Shown here: positions 1-10,079 of the stretch, one piece after another
Layout of the letters: every line of letters begins with the position of its first letter
Numbering within the stretch: the stretch's first letter is position 1
DNA from: Planctomycetota bacterium
GTDB lineage: Bacteria > Planctomycetota > Phycisphaerae > Phycisphaerales > UBA1924
Assembly (NCBI GenBank): GCA_013285505.1
Contig: CP053450.1
Location: forward strand, 2,464,796-2,528,795
Direction of reading: 5' to 3'
Length of the DNA stretch: 64,000 bases
Made by a program: the position numbers and the translations under genes
The notes under the pieces: model-generated
The model's database searches: none
What the model was told of the DNA's origin: nothing
The model's input: only the letters and a program-made list of their open reading frames with translations

Positions 1-634
1 CCTCCACGCCCTCAAAGGCTCCGACATCATCATCGAGGCCGTCGTCGAGGACACCGCCGTCAAGAAGGAGCTCTTCGCCAAGGCCGCGCCGCTGCTGGCC
101 AAGGGCGGCATCCTCGCCAGCAACACCAGCTCGATCAGCATTACCGACCTCGGGACAGCAGTGGGGGACATGGCCGACCGCTTCATCGGCATGCACTTCT
201 TCAACCCCGTCCCCGTGATGAAGCTCGTCGAGGTCATCAAGGGCCTCTCGACCAGCGAAGAGACCACCGCCCGCACCATCGCCCTGGCCGAGGCGATGGG
301 CAAGGTCCCCGTCCCCGCCAACGACCGCCCGGGCTTCGTCTCCAACCGCGTCCTCATGCCCCTCATCAACGAGGCGTTCTACGCCTGGATGGAGGGCGTC
401 GCCGAGCCTGCGCACATCGACGAGATCATGAAGCTCGGCTGCGCCCACCCCATGGGCCCGCTGCGCCTGGCCGACTTCATCGGCCTCGACACCTGCGTCC
501 ACATCATGGATGTCCTCGCCGACGGCCTCAACAACGACCGCTACCGCGCCTGCCCGCTTCTCAAGCAGCTCGTCGTGGCCGGGCGGCTGGGGGATAAGAG
601 TGGGCGTGGGGTGTTTGACTATTCCAAGAAGTAG
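1..634 (+). CDS. 3-hydroxyacyl-CoA dehydrogenase (3-hydroxybutyryl-CoA type), 5' end outside the window
   Basis: The reading frame is open from base 2 to the stop at 634; the N-terminal half of the Rossmann domain lies outside the window. Visible are the end of the NAD-binding domain (SNTSSISIT, then FFNPVPVMKLVEV, which carries the catalytic-region histidine in GMHFFNP) and the C-terminal helical domain starting at NDRPGFVSNR and ending in GDKSGRGVFDY. These are hallmarks of the family that oxidises (S)-3-hydroxyacyl-CoA to 3-oxoacyl-CoA with NAD+ in fatty acid or butyrate metabolism. A single-domain enzyme is more likely than a FadB fusion because the protein stops right after the dehydrogenase domain. 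The exact chain-length preference cannot be read from the sequence. Confidence 0.9.
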   Translation, partial: LHALKGSDIIIEAVVEDTAVKKELFAKAAPLLAKGGILASNTSSISITDLGTAVGDMADRFIGMHFFNPVPVMKLVEVIKGLSTSEETTARTIALAEAMGKVPVPANDRPGFVSNRVLMPLINEAFYAWMEGVAEPAHIDEIMKLGCAHPMGPLRLADFIGLDTCVHIMDVLADGLNNDRYRACPLLKQLVVAGRLGDKSGRGVFDYSKK

Positions 635-726
635 GCCCGGGCCGAGCCGCCGCGGAGCGCAGTCGAGCGGGCCTTGGTTCCGCGGGCAGAGTCTGGTAGA
701 CTCTCCTCGGGGAAAGGGGCGGACAC

Positions 727-2112
727 ATGCGTTGCATTCTCAGTTCCATCGTGCTCGGCACATGTCTCTCTTGCGCCGTTGCGCAACCCGAGGGAGGAGC
801 TCGCGACTATCCGGGTGAACTCCGCGCACTTGTCGCGGCGAATCAGTCGCCGGGAGCGAACGGGTACGACAATCTTCGGAGGCTCGCGCCGCGATTAGAG
901 GCCTTGGAACAGGGGCTCATCAATCAGGAGTGCTACCTGGAGCAGGCGTGGGTTCCAGTCAATGCGGATCACGAAACCCTTCAACAGCGCGAGCAGTGTC
1001 TCGAATCAGTCCGTGCTGCACTCGCTTCCGCCCGTGCTGCGGGCCTGTTCGACGAGTTCGCTACGCTCGCCGCAGCCAGCAATCTGCTCCCCCCAATGCT
1101 CGGCGAATGGACACCGGACGAGGAGTTCGACTTCCTTCGGCCAACCCGTCGCTTCGCCCGTGTCAACACCGCCCGATTCGTCCTCGCACTCGAGGGGCAG
1201 GACCGGGACGACGCGGTGGCCGCGGTGCGTGAGACGCTCTGGCTATCGCGTCGTGTCGCCGCGCTGGGCTCCCCAGAATCGCTCTCCAGCGGCGGCGCAA
1301 CCGACCTGCTCGTCTTGCAGGCGATCCGCGAGCAAATCATCCGAGGTGCAGTCGATGCTGAGACGGCCGCCGCGATCCTCAGTGTACTCACCGACGCTCC
1401 GCCAACCCCGCGTGCCATGTTTGTCTACGACTGCGAGCGGCTGCGCCGACGGCACGATTTTGCATTGCTGTTCAATGGCAAGGGCGAGCTCATTGCCGAG
1501 CGTCTGCGTCTGCTCAGCATCAACCAATTCGACCGGACGGGATTGGACCCGAACGCCAAGGGCGATGCGACACTTCCCGGTCTCGAGCAGCTCCTGCGTT
1601 GGGATGACGAGTTTTCGAAGAGTTTCCCCGCAATGGCGAGCGCACTGCCGCGTGAACGCTCGAATACAGAGCGCCGCGCGAACGGCAACTGGCGGATGTC
1701 CAGCGCGTCCACTCCTCAGAACGAAGTACGGTTCGACGTGTTCGACTTGATCTACTCGACCGCTGAGCCAATCGCCGATCTCGCATGCAGGCTCACTCTC
1801 GAGGATCTCGGCACAAAGATCATGCTCGCGATCGAGGTGTACCGCGATCGCCACGGAAGACCGCCGACTGGTCTTGCCGACCTCGCCCCGGAAATCCTGC
1901 CCGACCTGCCGCCCGATCCCTACACCGGCAAGGCCTTGCACTACCGCCCGGATCCCGATGCGGCTTTGGGCTACGTTCTCTATTCTGCCGGATACGACAC
2001 ACTCGACGACAACGCTCGACCGTGGCGCGAGTCCGATCAAGCCTCCCAATCGCTCAGGGTCCGCGGCATGGGTTCAGACTATCTGTTCACGCCCGCGACC
2101 GACAGCGATTGA
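727..2112 (+). CDS. Exported protein of unknown function
   Basis: A 461-residue protein with a signal peptide (MRCILSSIVLGTCLSCAVAQ). The start is supported by AAAGGGG about 8 nt upstream. The body is helical and not recognised. The last ~70 residues carry a module (IEVYRDRHGRPPTGLADLAP, then DPYTGKALHYR and YVLYSAGYD) that resembles the C-terminal part of type II secretion pseudopilins and recurs in the protein encoded at 2930-4903. GC content and third-position C preference look weaker than in the neighbouring genes. Role unknown; an envelope location is inferred from the signal peptide only. Confidence 0.75.
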   Translation: MRCILSSIVLGTCLSCAVAQPEGGARDYPGELRALVAANQSPGANGYDNLRRLAPRLEALEQGLINQECYLEQAWVPVNADHETLQQREQCLESVRAALASARAAGLFDEFATLAAASNLLPPMLGEWTPDEEFDFLRPTRRFARVNTARFVLALEGQDRDDAVAAVRETLWLSRRVAALGSPESLSSGGATDLLVLQAIREQIIRGAVDAETAAAILSVLTDAPPTPRAMFVYDCERLRRRHDFALLFNGKGELIAERLRLLSINQFDRTGLDPNAKGDATLPGLEQLLRWDDEFSKSFPAMASALPRERSNTERRANGNWRMSSASTPQNEVRFDVFDLIYSTAEPIADLACRLTLEDLGTKIMLAIEVYRDRHGRPPTGLADLAPEILPDLPPDPYTGKALHYRPDPDAALGYVLYSAGYDTLDDNARPWRESDQASQSLRVRGMGSDYLFTPATDSD

Positions 2113-2121
2113 GCGCCGCCC

Positions 2122-2127
2122 TACCCT
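2122..2127 (+). promoter_or_regulatory. Putative -10 element, leaderless start of the nitroreductase gene
   Basis: TACCCT followed by 6 nt and then the ATG at 2134. No Shine-Dalgarno is present, so transcription probably begins at or next to the start codon. It belongs to a set of similar sites in this window. Confidence 0.4.
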
Positions 2128-2133
2128 CGCCCC

Positions 2134-2872
2134 ATGAACCCCACCCTCTCCCTCCTCACCGCCCACCGCTCCATCCGCGCCTTCACCACCGACCCCATCC
2201 CCGACGAGCACATCACCGCCGCCGTGCGCAGGGCAGGCCGCGTCCACGTCGTCCGCCGTCCAGGCCTACTCCATCATCCGCATCACCCAGCCCGACACTC
2301 GCCGCGAGATCGCCGCCCTCGCCGGCAACCAGCCCTACATCGAGTCCGCCCCCGCCTTCTTCATCATCTGCGCCGACTCCCGCCGCCACCGGCTCCTCGG
2401 CGAGGCCCACGCCAAGCCCTACGACACCCGCCTCGAGGCCTTCCTCGTCGCCACCATCGACGCCTCGCTCTTCGCCCAAAACCTCACCACCGCCTTCGAG
2501 TCTCTCGGCTACGGCATCTGCTACATCGGCGGCATCCGCTCCGACCTCCCCCGCCTCGACGCCCTCCTCCAACTCCCCGAGGGCGTCTACCCCCTCTTCG
2601 GCCTCTGCGTCGGCACGCCCGCCCAGGATCCATCCCCACGCCCGCGGCTCCCCCTCGACGCCGTCCTCATGCACGACCGCTACGACGACGACGCCGTCCG
2701 CCGAGCGGTGGGGGAGTACGACCAGACCTACCGCGACTACCTCCGCGCGCGCAACGCCCCCGAACCACAGGTCCAACAAGCCTGGGCCGCCCGCATGGCC
2801 GACTACCACGCCGCCCCCCGCCGCCCTGATCTCGCAGCCTACTACACCTCCAAAGGCGCCCGCCTCGACTAA
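2134..2872 (+). CDS. Nitroreductase family protein (NfsA/FRP-like), frameshifted
   Basis: The first ~30 codons (LLTAHRSIRAFTTDPIPDEH) are in one frame and the rest in the next: AGQAASTSSAVQAYSIIRIT, then YIESAPAFFIICAD, FESLGYGICYIGGIR and PLFGLCVGTPAQ. Together they make a full-length oxygen-insensitive flavin reductase of about 245 residues: an FMN-binding fold that uses NAD(P)H to reduce flavins, nitro compounds or quinones. The break lies near 2228, where one missing base between GTGCGC and AGGG explains it. Everything downstream is conserved, so a sequencing error is more likely than decay. Substrate unknown. Confidence 0.75.
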
Positions 2873-2916
2873 CGCGCCGCGCCCCTCACGCGTGCATCCG
2901 CCCCCGCCCCCGCCGG

Positions 2917-2922
2917 TACACT
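2917..2922 (+). promoter_or_regulatory. Putative -10 element, leaderless start of the 2930 gene
   Basis: TACACT ends 7 nt before the ATG at 2930 and no ribosome binding site precedes it. Confidence 0.4.
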
Positions 2923-2929
2923 CGGACGC

Positions 2930-4903
2930 ATGCGTATCCCCGTCGGCCGCGTCTACCGCGCCTTCCCAGAGCTCGACCGCTTCACCGACGCCCAGGGCGA
3001 GCAGTTCGTCCGCGCCGCCTGCAAACGCGACTGGCGGCGCCACCTCCACCGCGTCCTCCTCGTCGTCTTCCTGCTCATCTCGTGGATCGTCGCATGGCTC
3101 CTGGTCATGCTCGGGGCCTCCCTGCTCGACCGTTTCGCCCCCACGCTCCACCGTTCCAACGCCGCGTTCTGGACCCTCGGCACCCTTTCCATCCTCCTCT
3201 TCGCCGCCCCGATCTTCCTCGCGCTGCTCGTGAAGGACTGGTTCCTCGTCCGCCGCCTGCGTCTGGTCATCCGCGCCCGCGGCACATGCCCCGCCTGCGC
3301 CTACACCCTCCTCGGCGCGATGGTCGCAGGCGACAACATCGTCACCTGCCCCGAGTGCGGCATGACCATCGAGGCCGACGTCTCCCTCGACGAGGTCGCC
3401 ACCGACGACACCGGCCGCAAGGTCTTCATGCCCTCCGGCAAACACAAGAGCCTCGAGTTCTGGACCCCGCGCCGCCGCCGCATCGCCAAACGCCTCGCCA
3501 TCGCCGCGGCCGCCTTTGTCTTCGTCGTGCTCCCGCTGTCGTGGGGGGGCTACGAGATCTTCCTCCGCAAACAGGCCGCGACCGCCGCCGCCGAACGCCC
3601 CGGCGCCGAGGGCATCCTTGCCTTCGTCGAGGCCGCCCAGCCCGCCGGTTCGAGCGACGAGGAGAACGGCTGGACAGCGCTCGAAGAGGTCGCCGTGGAG
3701 GTCACCGTGGTCCATGACGACATCTTCGACGCGTTCTCCGCGCGGACCGACCCAGGCTACGCCTACCCGGACTTCACCTACATCTACGCCGGCATTGACG
3801 ATCGACTCGAAGGCGAGCGGCTCACGGCGGCGGAATTCAGCCTGCAACTGGCGCTCGACACGCTCGACGAGCTGCGAGAGACCGGCACCCTCAGCCAACT
3901 CGACGCGCTCGCGCAGCACCGCCGTGCCGTCCACCAGTTCACCCTTCCCTTAAGCCAGCCGGCAATCAACATCATGCTGCCCTCACTCGGCAGCGCCCGA
4001 AACCTCGCCCGCATCAACGCCGCCCGCATGCATCTTGCGGCCGAGTCCGGCGACCGCGAGGAGTTCCTCGCCGCCTTCGATTCCGGGCTCGCTATCGCCC
4101 GGTTCTGCGCCCACCAGTTCACGCTCATCGAGGCACTGGTCAGCGACGCGATCGTCTCGCTGCTGCACGAACGCGCTCGGGCCGCGATCCTGCAGCACCC
4201 TGATGCCGAGTGGCTCGACGGCATCGAGGCCGCGATCGCGCGCCAGACGCCGCCGCTCCCGCCGTCCCACCGGTTCGCGGGCGACGTCTTCATGGGGCTC
4301 GACACCATCGGCTGGTTCTTCTCCGACCCCGCCCGCCCACGCTTCGGCCGTTTCTCGCCACAAATCGGCGGCCTCACCGGCGGATTCGGCACGGTCGCGC
4401 TGTTCGACGGCCGTCTCGGCACCTACGCCGAAAACCGCGACGCCTTCATGGCCATCTTCGAGCCCTACATCGCCGCCGCGGGCACCGACCCCGTCTCCCG
4501 TCCCGCACTGCCCACCCCCGACTCAACCGGCCTGCTGCTCATCGATATCCTCGCCCCCTCGCTCAACCGGACGCTCAACACCATCAACGACCGGAATACC
4601 TCCACCCGTGCCACGACGACGATGATCGCCCTCGAACGCCACTACCTCGCCCGCGGCACCTACCCCGAGTCACTCGACGCCCTCGTGCCCACCTTCATCA
4701 CCGCCCTCCCGCTCGACCCGTTCACCGGCGAGCCCCTCCGCTACGAACTCCTCACCCCGGCAACCGAAGCCGCCCCGAACGGAAGCACTTACCGACTGTC
4801 ATCCCCCGGGCGGTTTGTGCTCGAAGAGCACTTCAGCGGCACAGGGTCCGCGATTCACCAGACCGAAGTCAGGGAAACCGTTTTCAGCCCCGCCGCCGAC
4901 TAG
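2930..4903 (+). CDS. Membrane protein with zinc-ribbon motif, unknown function
   Basis: A 657-residue protein. Two hydrophobic segments (about residues 42-66 and 82-107) are followed by a CxxC...CxxC zinc ribbon (Cys120, Cys123, Cys140, Cys143) and a third membrane segment (about 187-206). A long helical, probably extracytoplasmic region follows. The C-terminal ~100 residues contain ALERHYLARGTYPESLDAL and LPLDPFTGEPLRYEL, the same module as in the protein encoded at 727-2112. The module resembles the soluble end of pseudopilins, but there is no prepilin peptidase site. The gene converges on the MgtC-like gene. Function unknown. Confidence 0.75.
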   Translation: MRIPVGRVYRAFPELDRFTDAQGEQFVRAACKRDWRRHLHRVLLVVFLLISWIVAWLLVMLGASLLDRFAPTLHRSNAAFWTLGTLSILLFAAPIFLALLVKDWFLVRRLRLVIRARGTCPACAYTLLGAMVAGDNIVTCPECGMTIEADVSLDEVATDDTGRKVFMPSGKHKSLEFWTPRRRRIAKRLAIAAAAFVFVVLPLSWGGYEIFLRKQAATAAAERPGAEGILAFVEAAQPAGSSDEENGWTALEEVAVEVTVVHDDIFDAFSARTDPGYAYPDFTYIYAGIDDRLEGERLTAAEFSLQLALDTLDELRETGTLSQLDALAQHRRAVHQFTLPLSQPAINIMLPSLGSARNLARINAARMHLAAESGDREEFLAAFDSGLAIARFCAHQFTLIEALVSDAIVSLLHERARAAILQHPDAEWLDGIEAAIARQTPPLPPSHRFAGDVFMGLDTIGWFFSDPARPRFGRFSPQIGGLTGGFGTVALFDGRLGTYAENRDAFMAIFEPYIAAAGTDPVSRPALPTPDSTGLLLIDILAPSLNRTLNTINDRNTSTRATTTMIALERHYLARGTYPESLDALVPTFITALPLDPFTGEPLRYELLTPATEAAPNGSTYRLSSPGRFVLEEHFSGTGSAIHQTEVRETVFSPAAD

Positions 4904-4913
4904 CGTCCACCCC

Positions 4914-6158
4914 TCACCACACGAGCAACATCACCACGCTCACCGCACCCACCGCCGCGAACCACCCCGCGGCCTGCCGCGCCATCGCCCGGCCGCCCAG
5001 CACCCACACGATCCCCCATTTGAACGCCAGGTTCGAGAGCGACGCAATCAGCACCGCCCGCCACGCCGTCTCCGGGACCAGCATCCCGCGCTCCACCAGC
5101 CGCCCCGCCGAGAGCGTGATCGCGTCCATGTCCGTCAGCCCGCTCACCCCGGCCACCGCGTACAGCCCCGCATCGCCGAACCACGCCTTCGCCGCCGCGA
5201 CCAGGAACAGGATCACCGCGTACAGCCCGCCGAACACCAGCGCGCTCTTCAGCTCCGCCGGGTTCTCCTGCTCCGGCATCTCCCCGTCCTGCTTGCCCGC
5301 CCGCAACAGACACAACGCCGCGCACACCATCGTCGCAGCCGCCACGATCGCGATCGGCCCGACGATCTGCCGCGCGTGCGTCGGTGAGACAATCCACACC
5401 TCCGCGATCACGCGGCAATACATCACAAAGGTCGCCAGCAAAAACACCGCGCACGCCGCCCCCCGCACCGCCGCCGACCGCTTCCCCAGCCGCGAATAGC
5501 TCACCGTCGTCGCCGTGCTCGAGATCAACCCCCCGACCAGCCCCGCCACCAGCGTGCCCCGCTCGCGCCCGAGCAGCCGGAACGCCACATACCCCGCCAG
5601 GCTCAGGCCCACCACCAGCACCACCATCAGCCACACCCGGTACGGGTTCAGCACATCGAACGGCCCGTATGTCGTGTCAGGCAAAATCGGCAGCACGATA
5701 AACGTGATCAGCGCAAACTGCAGCACCGCCCGCACGTCCGCGTCACCCAGCTTCGACGCCAACCCGTGCAGCGGCCCTTTTAGCTGCAGCAGGATCGCCG
5801 TCCCCACCCCCAGCGCCACCCCGACCTCCCGCAGCCCGAGCGCCACCAGCGCCCCGACCACGAACATCACCATCATCGCGATCTCGCTGGTCATCCCCGG
5901 CTCGGGGTCGCCCCGGCGCATCCACAACACATTCGACAGCAACCCCGTCGCCGCCACCCCCAAAAACGCCGCCACCAGCAGCCACGGGCCCGCCACCGGC
6001 ACCAGCATCCCCGTCGTCGCCCCCAACACCGTCACCAGCGCAAAGGTCCGCACCCCGCCGATGTACGCCGAAGCCCCGACCCGCTCACGCTGCAGCCCGA
6101 CCAGCAGCCCCAGCCCTACCGCGATACCCAGACTCGGAAACGCTCCGGAAAGCTCCAT
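4914..6158 (-). CDS. MgtC/SapB family membrane protein with DUF4010 domain
   Basis: About 414 residues, mostly hydrophobic. The N-terminal MgtC-like domain has the family signature GLGLLVGLQRER near residues 12-23, then GGVRTFALVTVLGA. The DUF4010-type half contains GLVGGLISSTATTVSYSRLG and SGLTDMDAITLS. The start MELSGAF at 6158 is preferred over an upstream codon at 6197 because a TAGGAT hexamer ends 5 nt before it and the family N-terminus aligns there. Members are poorly understood inner-membrane proteins; MgtC itself is linked to magnesium limitation, while the DUF4010 group has no settled role. Convergent with the 2930 gene, 10 bp apart. Confidence 0.85.
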   Translation of the reverse strand: MELSGAFPSLGIAVGLGLLVGLQRERVGASAYIGGVRTFALVTVLGATTGMLVPVAGPWLLVAAFLGVAATGLLSNVLWMRRGDPEPGMTSEIAMMVMFVVGALVALGLREVGVALGVGTAILLQLKGPLHGLASKLGDADVRAVLQFALITFIVLPILPDTTYGPFDVLNPYRVWLMVVLVVGLSLAGYVAFRLLGRERGTLVAGLVGGLISSTATTVSYSRLGKRSAAVRGAACAVFLLATFVMYCRVIAEVWIVSPTHARQIVGPIAIVAAATMVCAALCLLRAGKQDGEMPEQENPAELKSALVFGGLYAVILFLVAAAKAWFGDAGLYAVAGVSGLTDMDAITLSAGRLVERGMLVPETAWRAVLIASLSNLAFKWGIVWVLGGRAMARQAAGWFAAVGAVSVVMLLVW

Positions 6159-6163
6159 ACCCC

Positions 6164-6169
6164 ATCCTA
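6164..6169 (-). promoter_or_regulatory. Putative -10 element, leaderless start of the MgtC/DUF4010 gene
   Basis: On the minus strand TAGGAT is followed by five bases (GGGGT) and the ATG at 6158. Confidence 0.4.
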
Positions 6170-6350
6170 CCGGCCAGCCGCCACGCAAAGCCGCCACACC
6201 CTACGGCGGCGCCATCCCGAGCCACGCGCCCCCCCAGACCCGCTCCCGCAGCCCCCAGACCACACCCGCCAGCGTGCCACCCATCCCCCCGCGGCTCCAC
6301 CGCCACGCATCCTCCAGTATCTATCGTCCCGCCCGATTACCCCATGCCGC

Positions 6351-6379
6351 TTGCATCAAACCAAACTTCCTGCCATACT
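6351..6379 (+). promoter_or_regulatory. Possible sigma-70-type promoter of the 6420 gene
   Basis: TTGCAT (6351-6356), 17-nt spacer, CATACT (6374-6379). It would give a leader of about 35 nt ending in the AAGGGG ribosome binding site. The -35 match is weak. Confidence 0.35.
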
Positions 6380-6419
6380 CGCCCCCGTCTCGGGACAATC
6401 TCAACCTAAGGGGTACATC

Positions 6420-7055
6420 ATGAAGTCCTATCTCTGGATCATCGCCGGCGTCATCGCGGCCGCGGTCGGCGCCGCCGTCTGGGCCGCCATCGCCTACTAC
6501 GCCCACTTCGAACTCGCCTGGATCGCCTGGCTCATCGGCATCGCCGTCGGCGGCGCAGTCGTCGCCACCGCCGGAGACAACGCCGGCATGGCCACCGGCG
6601 TCGCCGCAGCCGCGATCGCCATCGCCGGTATCCTCGGCGGCAAATACGCCGCCATCCGCATGGACCTCGGCGACTTCATCGCCGAAGCCGGCATCGCCGA
6701 AGTCACCGACGACTTCGTCATCTCCTTCATCGCAGACGACATCGTCGAAGAACGCATGGCCGGCGGCGAAACAATCGAATGGCCCACCGAATGGGAATTC
6801 GGCGAAGCCAGCGAGCCCGAGGAATACCCCGCAGACATCTGGGCCGAGGCCGAAGACCAGTGGAACCGCGGCGACGAGGCCTACCGCCAGCAATACCGCA
6901 CCTACGTCCAGCACACCGTCGAAACCAACATGGCCGAGTTCGTCAACGACGTCTCCGAAGAGGCCCTCTTCGCCAACATCGACCTCTTCGACATGCTCTT
7001 CTTCCTCCTCGCCATCATCTCGGCATGGAAGATCGGCTCCGGCGGCGGCGACTGA
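6420..7055 (+). CDS. Small membrane protein of unknown function
   Basis: A 211-residue protein. The start MKSYLWIIAG is preceded by AAGGGG 6 nt upstream, which decides it over an in-frame ATG at 6351. Two or three hydrophobic, alanine- and glycine-rich segments (about residues 5-25, 32-50, 55-75) are followed by an acidic soluble domain of ~110 residues. A last hydrophobic helix precedes a short GSGGGD tail. This architecture (membrane anchors, charged domain, terminal helix) is not recognised. Function unknown. Confidence 0.7.
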   Translation: MKSYLWIIAGVIAAAVGAAVWAAIAYYAHFELAWIAWLIGIAVGGAVVATAGDNAGMATGVAAAAIAIAGILGGKYAAIRMDLGDFIAEAGIAEVTDDFVISFIADDIVEERMAGGETIEWPTEWEFGEASEPEEYPADIWAEAEDQWNRGDEAYRQQYRTYVQHTVETNMAEFVNDVSEEALFANIDLFDMLFFLLAIISAWKIGSGGGD

Positions 7056-7128
7056 CACCACCGCCCCCGCACTCACGCCCGCCCTGCCCGCTCCCCGCGG
7101 CCCACCCAACCCCCCTCCCGGGGGACGC

Positions 7129-7158
7129 TTGGTCATACCCGCCCCAGCCCGATACCAT
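7129..7158 (+). promoter_or_regulatory. Possible promoter of the acyl-CoA mutase gene
   Basis: TTGGTC (7129-7134), 18-nt spacer, TACCAT (7153-7158). The leader to the ATG at 7216 would be about 50 nt and includes the AGAGGGA ribosome binding site. Both hexamers are only partial matches. Confidence 0.3.
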
Positions 7159-7215
7159 GTCTGCATATACAGCGACCGGCCCAACGCCGGCACGACGAGG
7201 CAGAGGGAACCACAC

Positions 7216-9048
<1,833 letters not shown>

Positions 9049-9078
9049 TGGACTCCGGGCCCGGTGCCCGCCGCAATC

Positions 9079-9190
9079 GGTGCCGTGCTTCGTCCCGCTA
9101 GGGCGAAGCACGCTTCTGGCAACCCTCTGCGTTCGGCGCCCGGCACCGTGCTTCGTCCCGCTAGCGCGAAGCACGCCTCTGGCAACCCCC
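9079..9190 (+). repeat. REP-like palindromic repeats, two copies (3' side of the transposase)
   Basis: Two copies of the local palindromic element. Stems are at 9085-9111 and 9148-9174. Each is an 8-bp stem GTGCTTCG/CGAAGCAC enclosing a bulged T, CCC, loop GCTA and GGG (GCG in the second copy). Each is followed by the conserved tail GCCTCTGGCAACCC (one mismatch in the first copy). Confidence 0.85.
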
Positions 9191-9237
9191 CACCTTCCCT
9201 CTCCGAGACGAAAACGCGCACCCGCATCTACCGGCCA

Positions 9238-9759
9238 TCAACCGCTCCATCCCCGCCACACGCTCACGACCCCGTTCGGTCCGCCGTAGTCGTGTGCCGA
9301 TGACCACCGCCACGCGGCCGCCTCTGCAACCAATCCACGCCGCACCGGGTTCTGATGGATGTACCGAATCTTTGTTCGGATCTCCTCGAGGTCGCGAAGA
9401 TTCCGGTCGTATCCGCCGCCGCGCTGCCAGAACCGGGTCGTCCCCCGCGGATCCATCATCCGGTCGAGAATCGGCGCGCCACATTTCCTCCACCGGCCAA
9501 TCATCGCGCGTCCAAACCCCTGCTTGATGCCGCGCAGCACGGGCCCAATCCTGCCGTCCGCGGGCAGCACGATCAGGTGGACGTGCTCCGGCATAACGAC
9601 CCACGCAAGCACTCTGAACCCAAGCCGCTGCCGCGTGCGCTCCAGATGTTCGGCCAGGGCATCACGCGTTCTGGGGTCCTGCAACAACGGAAGACGGCGG
9701 TAGCACGAAAACGTCAGAAACCGCGCCTGTCCCTCGGTGTCGTACCGCCTAACAACCAT
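9238..9759 (-). CDS. REP-associated tyrosine transposase (RAYT, Y1 transposase family)
   Basis: A 173-residue protein with the full TnpA_REP/Y1 signature: FLTFSCYRRLPLL at the N-terminus, the metal-binding histidines in MPEHVHLIV (His59 and His61), KQGFGRAMIGRW, FWQRGGGYDRN, and the catalytic tyrosine Tyr133 in KIRYIHQNPVRRGLV. Such enzymes nick and rejoin single-stranded REP hairpins and are thought to spread them. The frame stays open upstream into the repeats, but homology starts at MVVRRYD, so the ATG at 9759 is chosen; no good ribosome binding site is seen. REP-like hairpins flank it on both sides, as expected for a RAYT. Length and motifs look intact. Confidence 0.9.
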   Translation of the reverse strand: MVVRRYDTEGQARFLTFSCYRRLPLLQDPRTRDALAEHLERTRQRLGFRVLAWVVMPEHVHLIVLPADGRIGPVLRGIKQGFGRAMIGRWRKCGAPILDRMMDPRGTTRFWQRGGGYDRNLRDLEEIRTKIRYIHQNPVRRGLVAEAAAWRWSSAHDYGGPNGVVSVWRGWSG

Positions 9760-9792
9760 GGGAATCCCAACATACCATCCGGTGCCGCACCC

Positions 9793-10018
9793 GGTGCCGT
9801 GCTTCGTCCCGCTAGGGCGAAGCACGCCTCTGGCAACCCCCCAACCCGGTGCCGTGCTTCGTCCCGCCAGGGCGAAGCACGCCTCTGGCAACCCTCCGCG
9901 TTCGCCCGGTGCCGTGCTTCGTCCCGCTAGGGCGAAGCACGCCTCTGGCAACCCTCTGCGTTCGGCGCCCGGTGCCGTGCTTCGTCCCGCTAGGGCGAAG
10001 CACGCCTCTGGCAACCCC
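9793..10018 (+). repeat. REP-like palindromic repeats, four copies (5' side of the transposase)
   Basis: Four copies in the same orientation with stems at 9799-9825, 9854-9880, 9914-9940 and 9977-10003, each followed by GCCTCTGGCAACCC. The loop is GCTA or GCCA. Centre-to-centre distances are 55, 60 and 63 bp. The short linkers share pieces such as CTCTGCGTTCGGCGCCCGG with the copies at 9.1 kb, which suggests local duplication. Confidence 0.9.
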
Positions 10019-10020
10019 CC

Positions 10021-10060
10021 ACCCGGCACCACGCTCCGTCCCGGCACGGCAAACCACGCC
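10021..10060 (+). repeat. Decayed REP-like copy
   Basis: CGGCACCACGCTCCGTCCCG followed by GCACGGCAAACCACGCC resembles a REP unit with a disrupted stem and no CTCTGGCAACC tail. It is probably a degenerate member. Confidence 0.5.
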
Positions 10061-10079
10061 ACCGACTCCTCACCACCCC

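Noticed and set aside
9793..10018. Possible CRISPR array (four near-identical repeats at 55-63-bp intervals)
   Set aside because: The repeats are perfect hairpins with tails, spacers are short and themselves related, copies also occur at 9.1 and 11.4-11.7 kb, and a REP transposase lies beside them. No cas genes are present.
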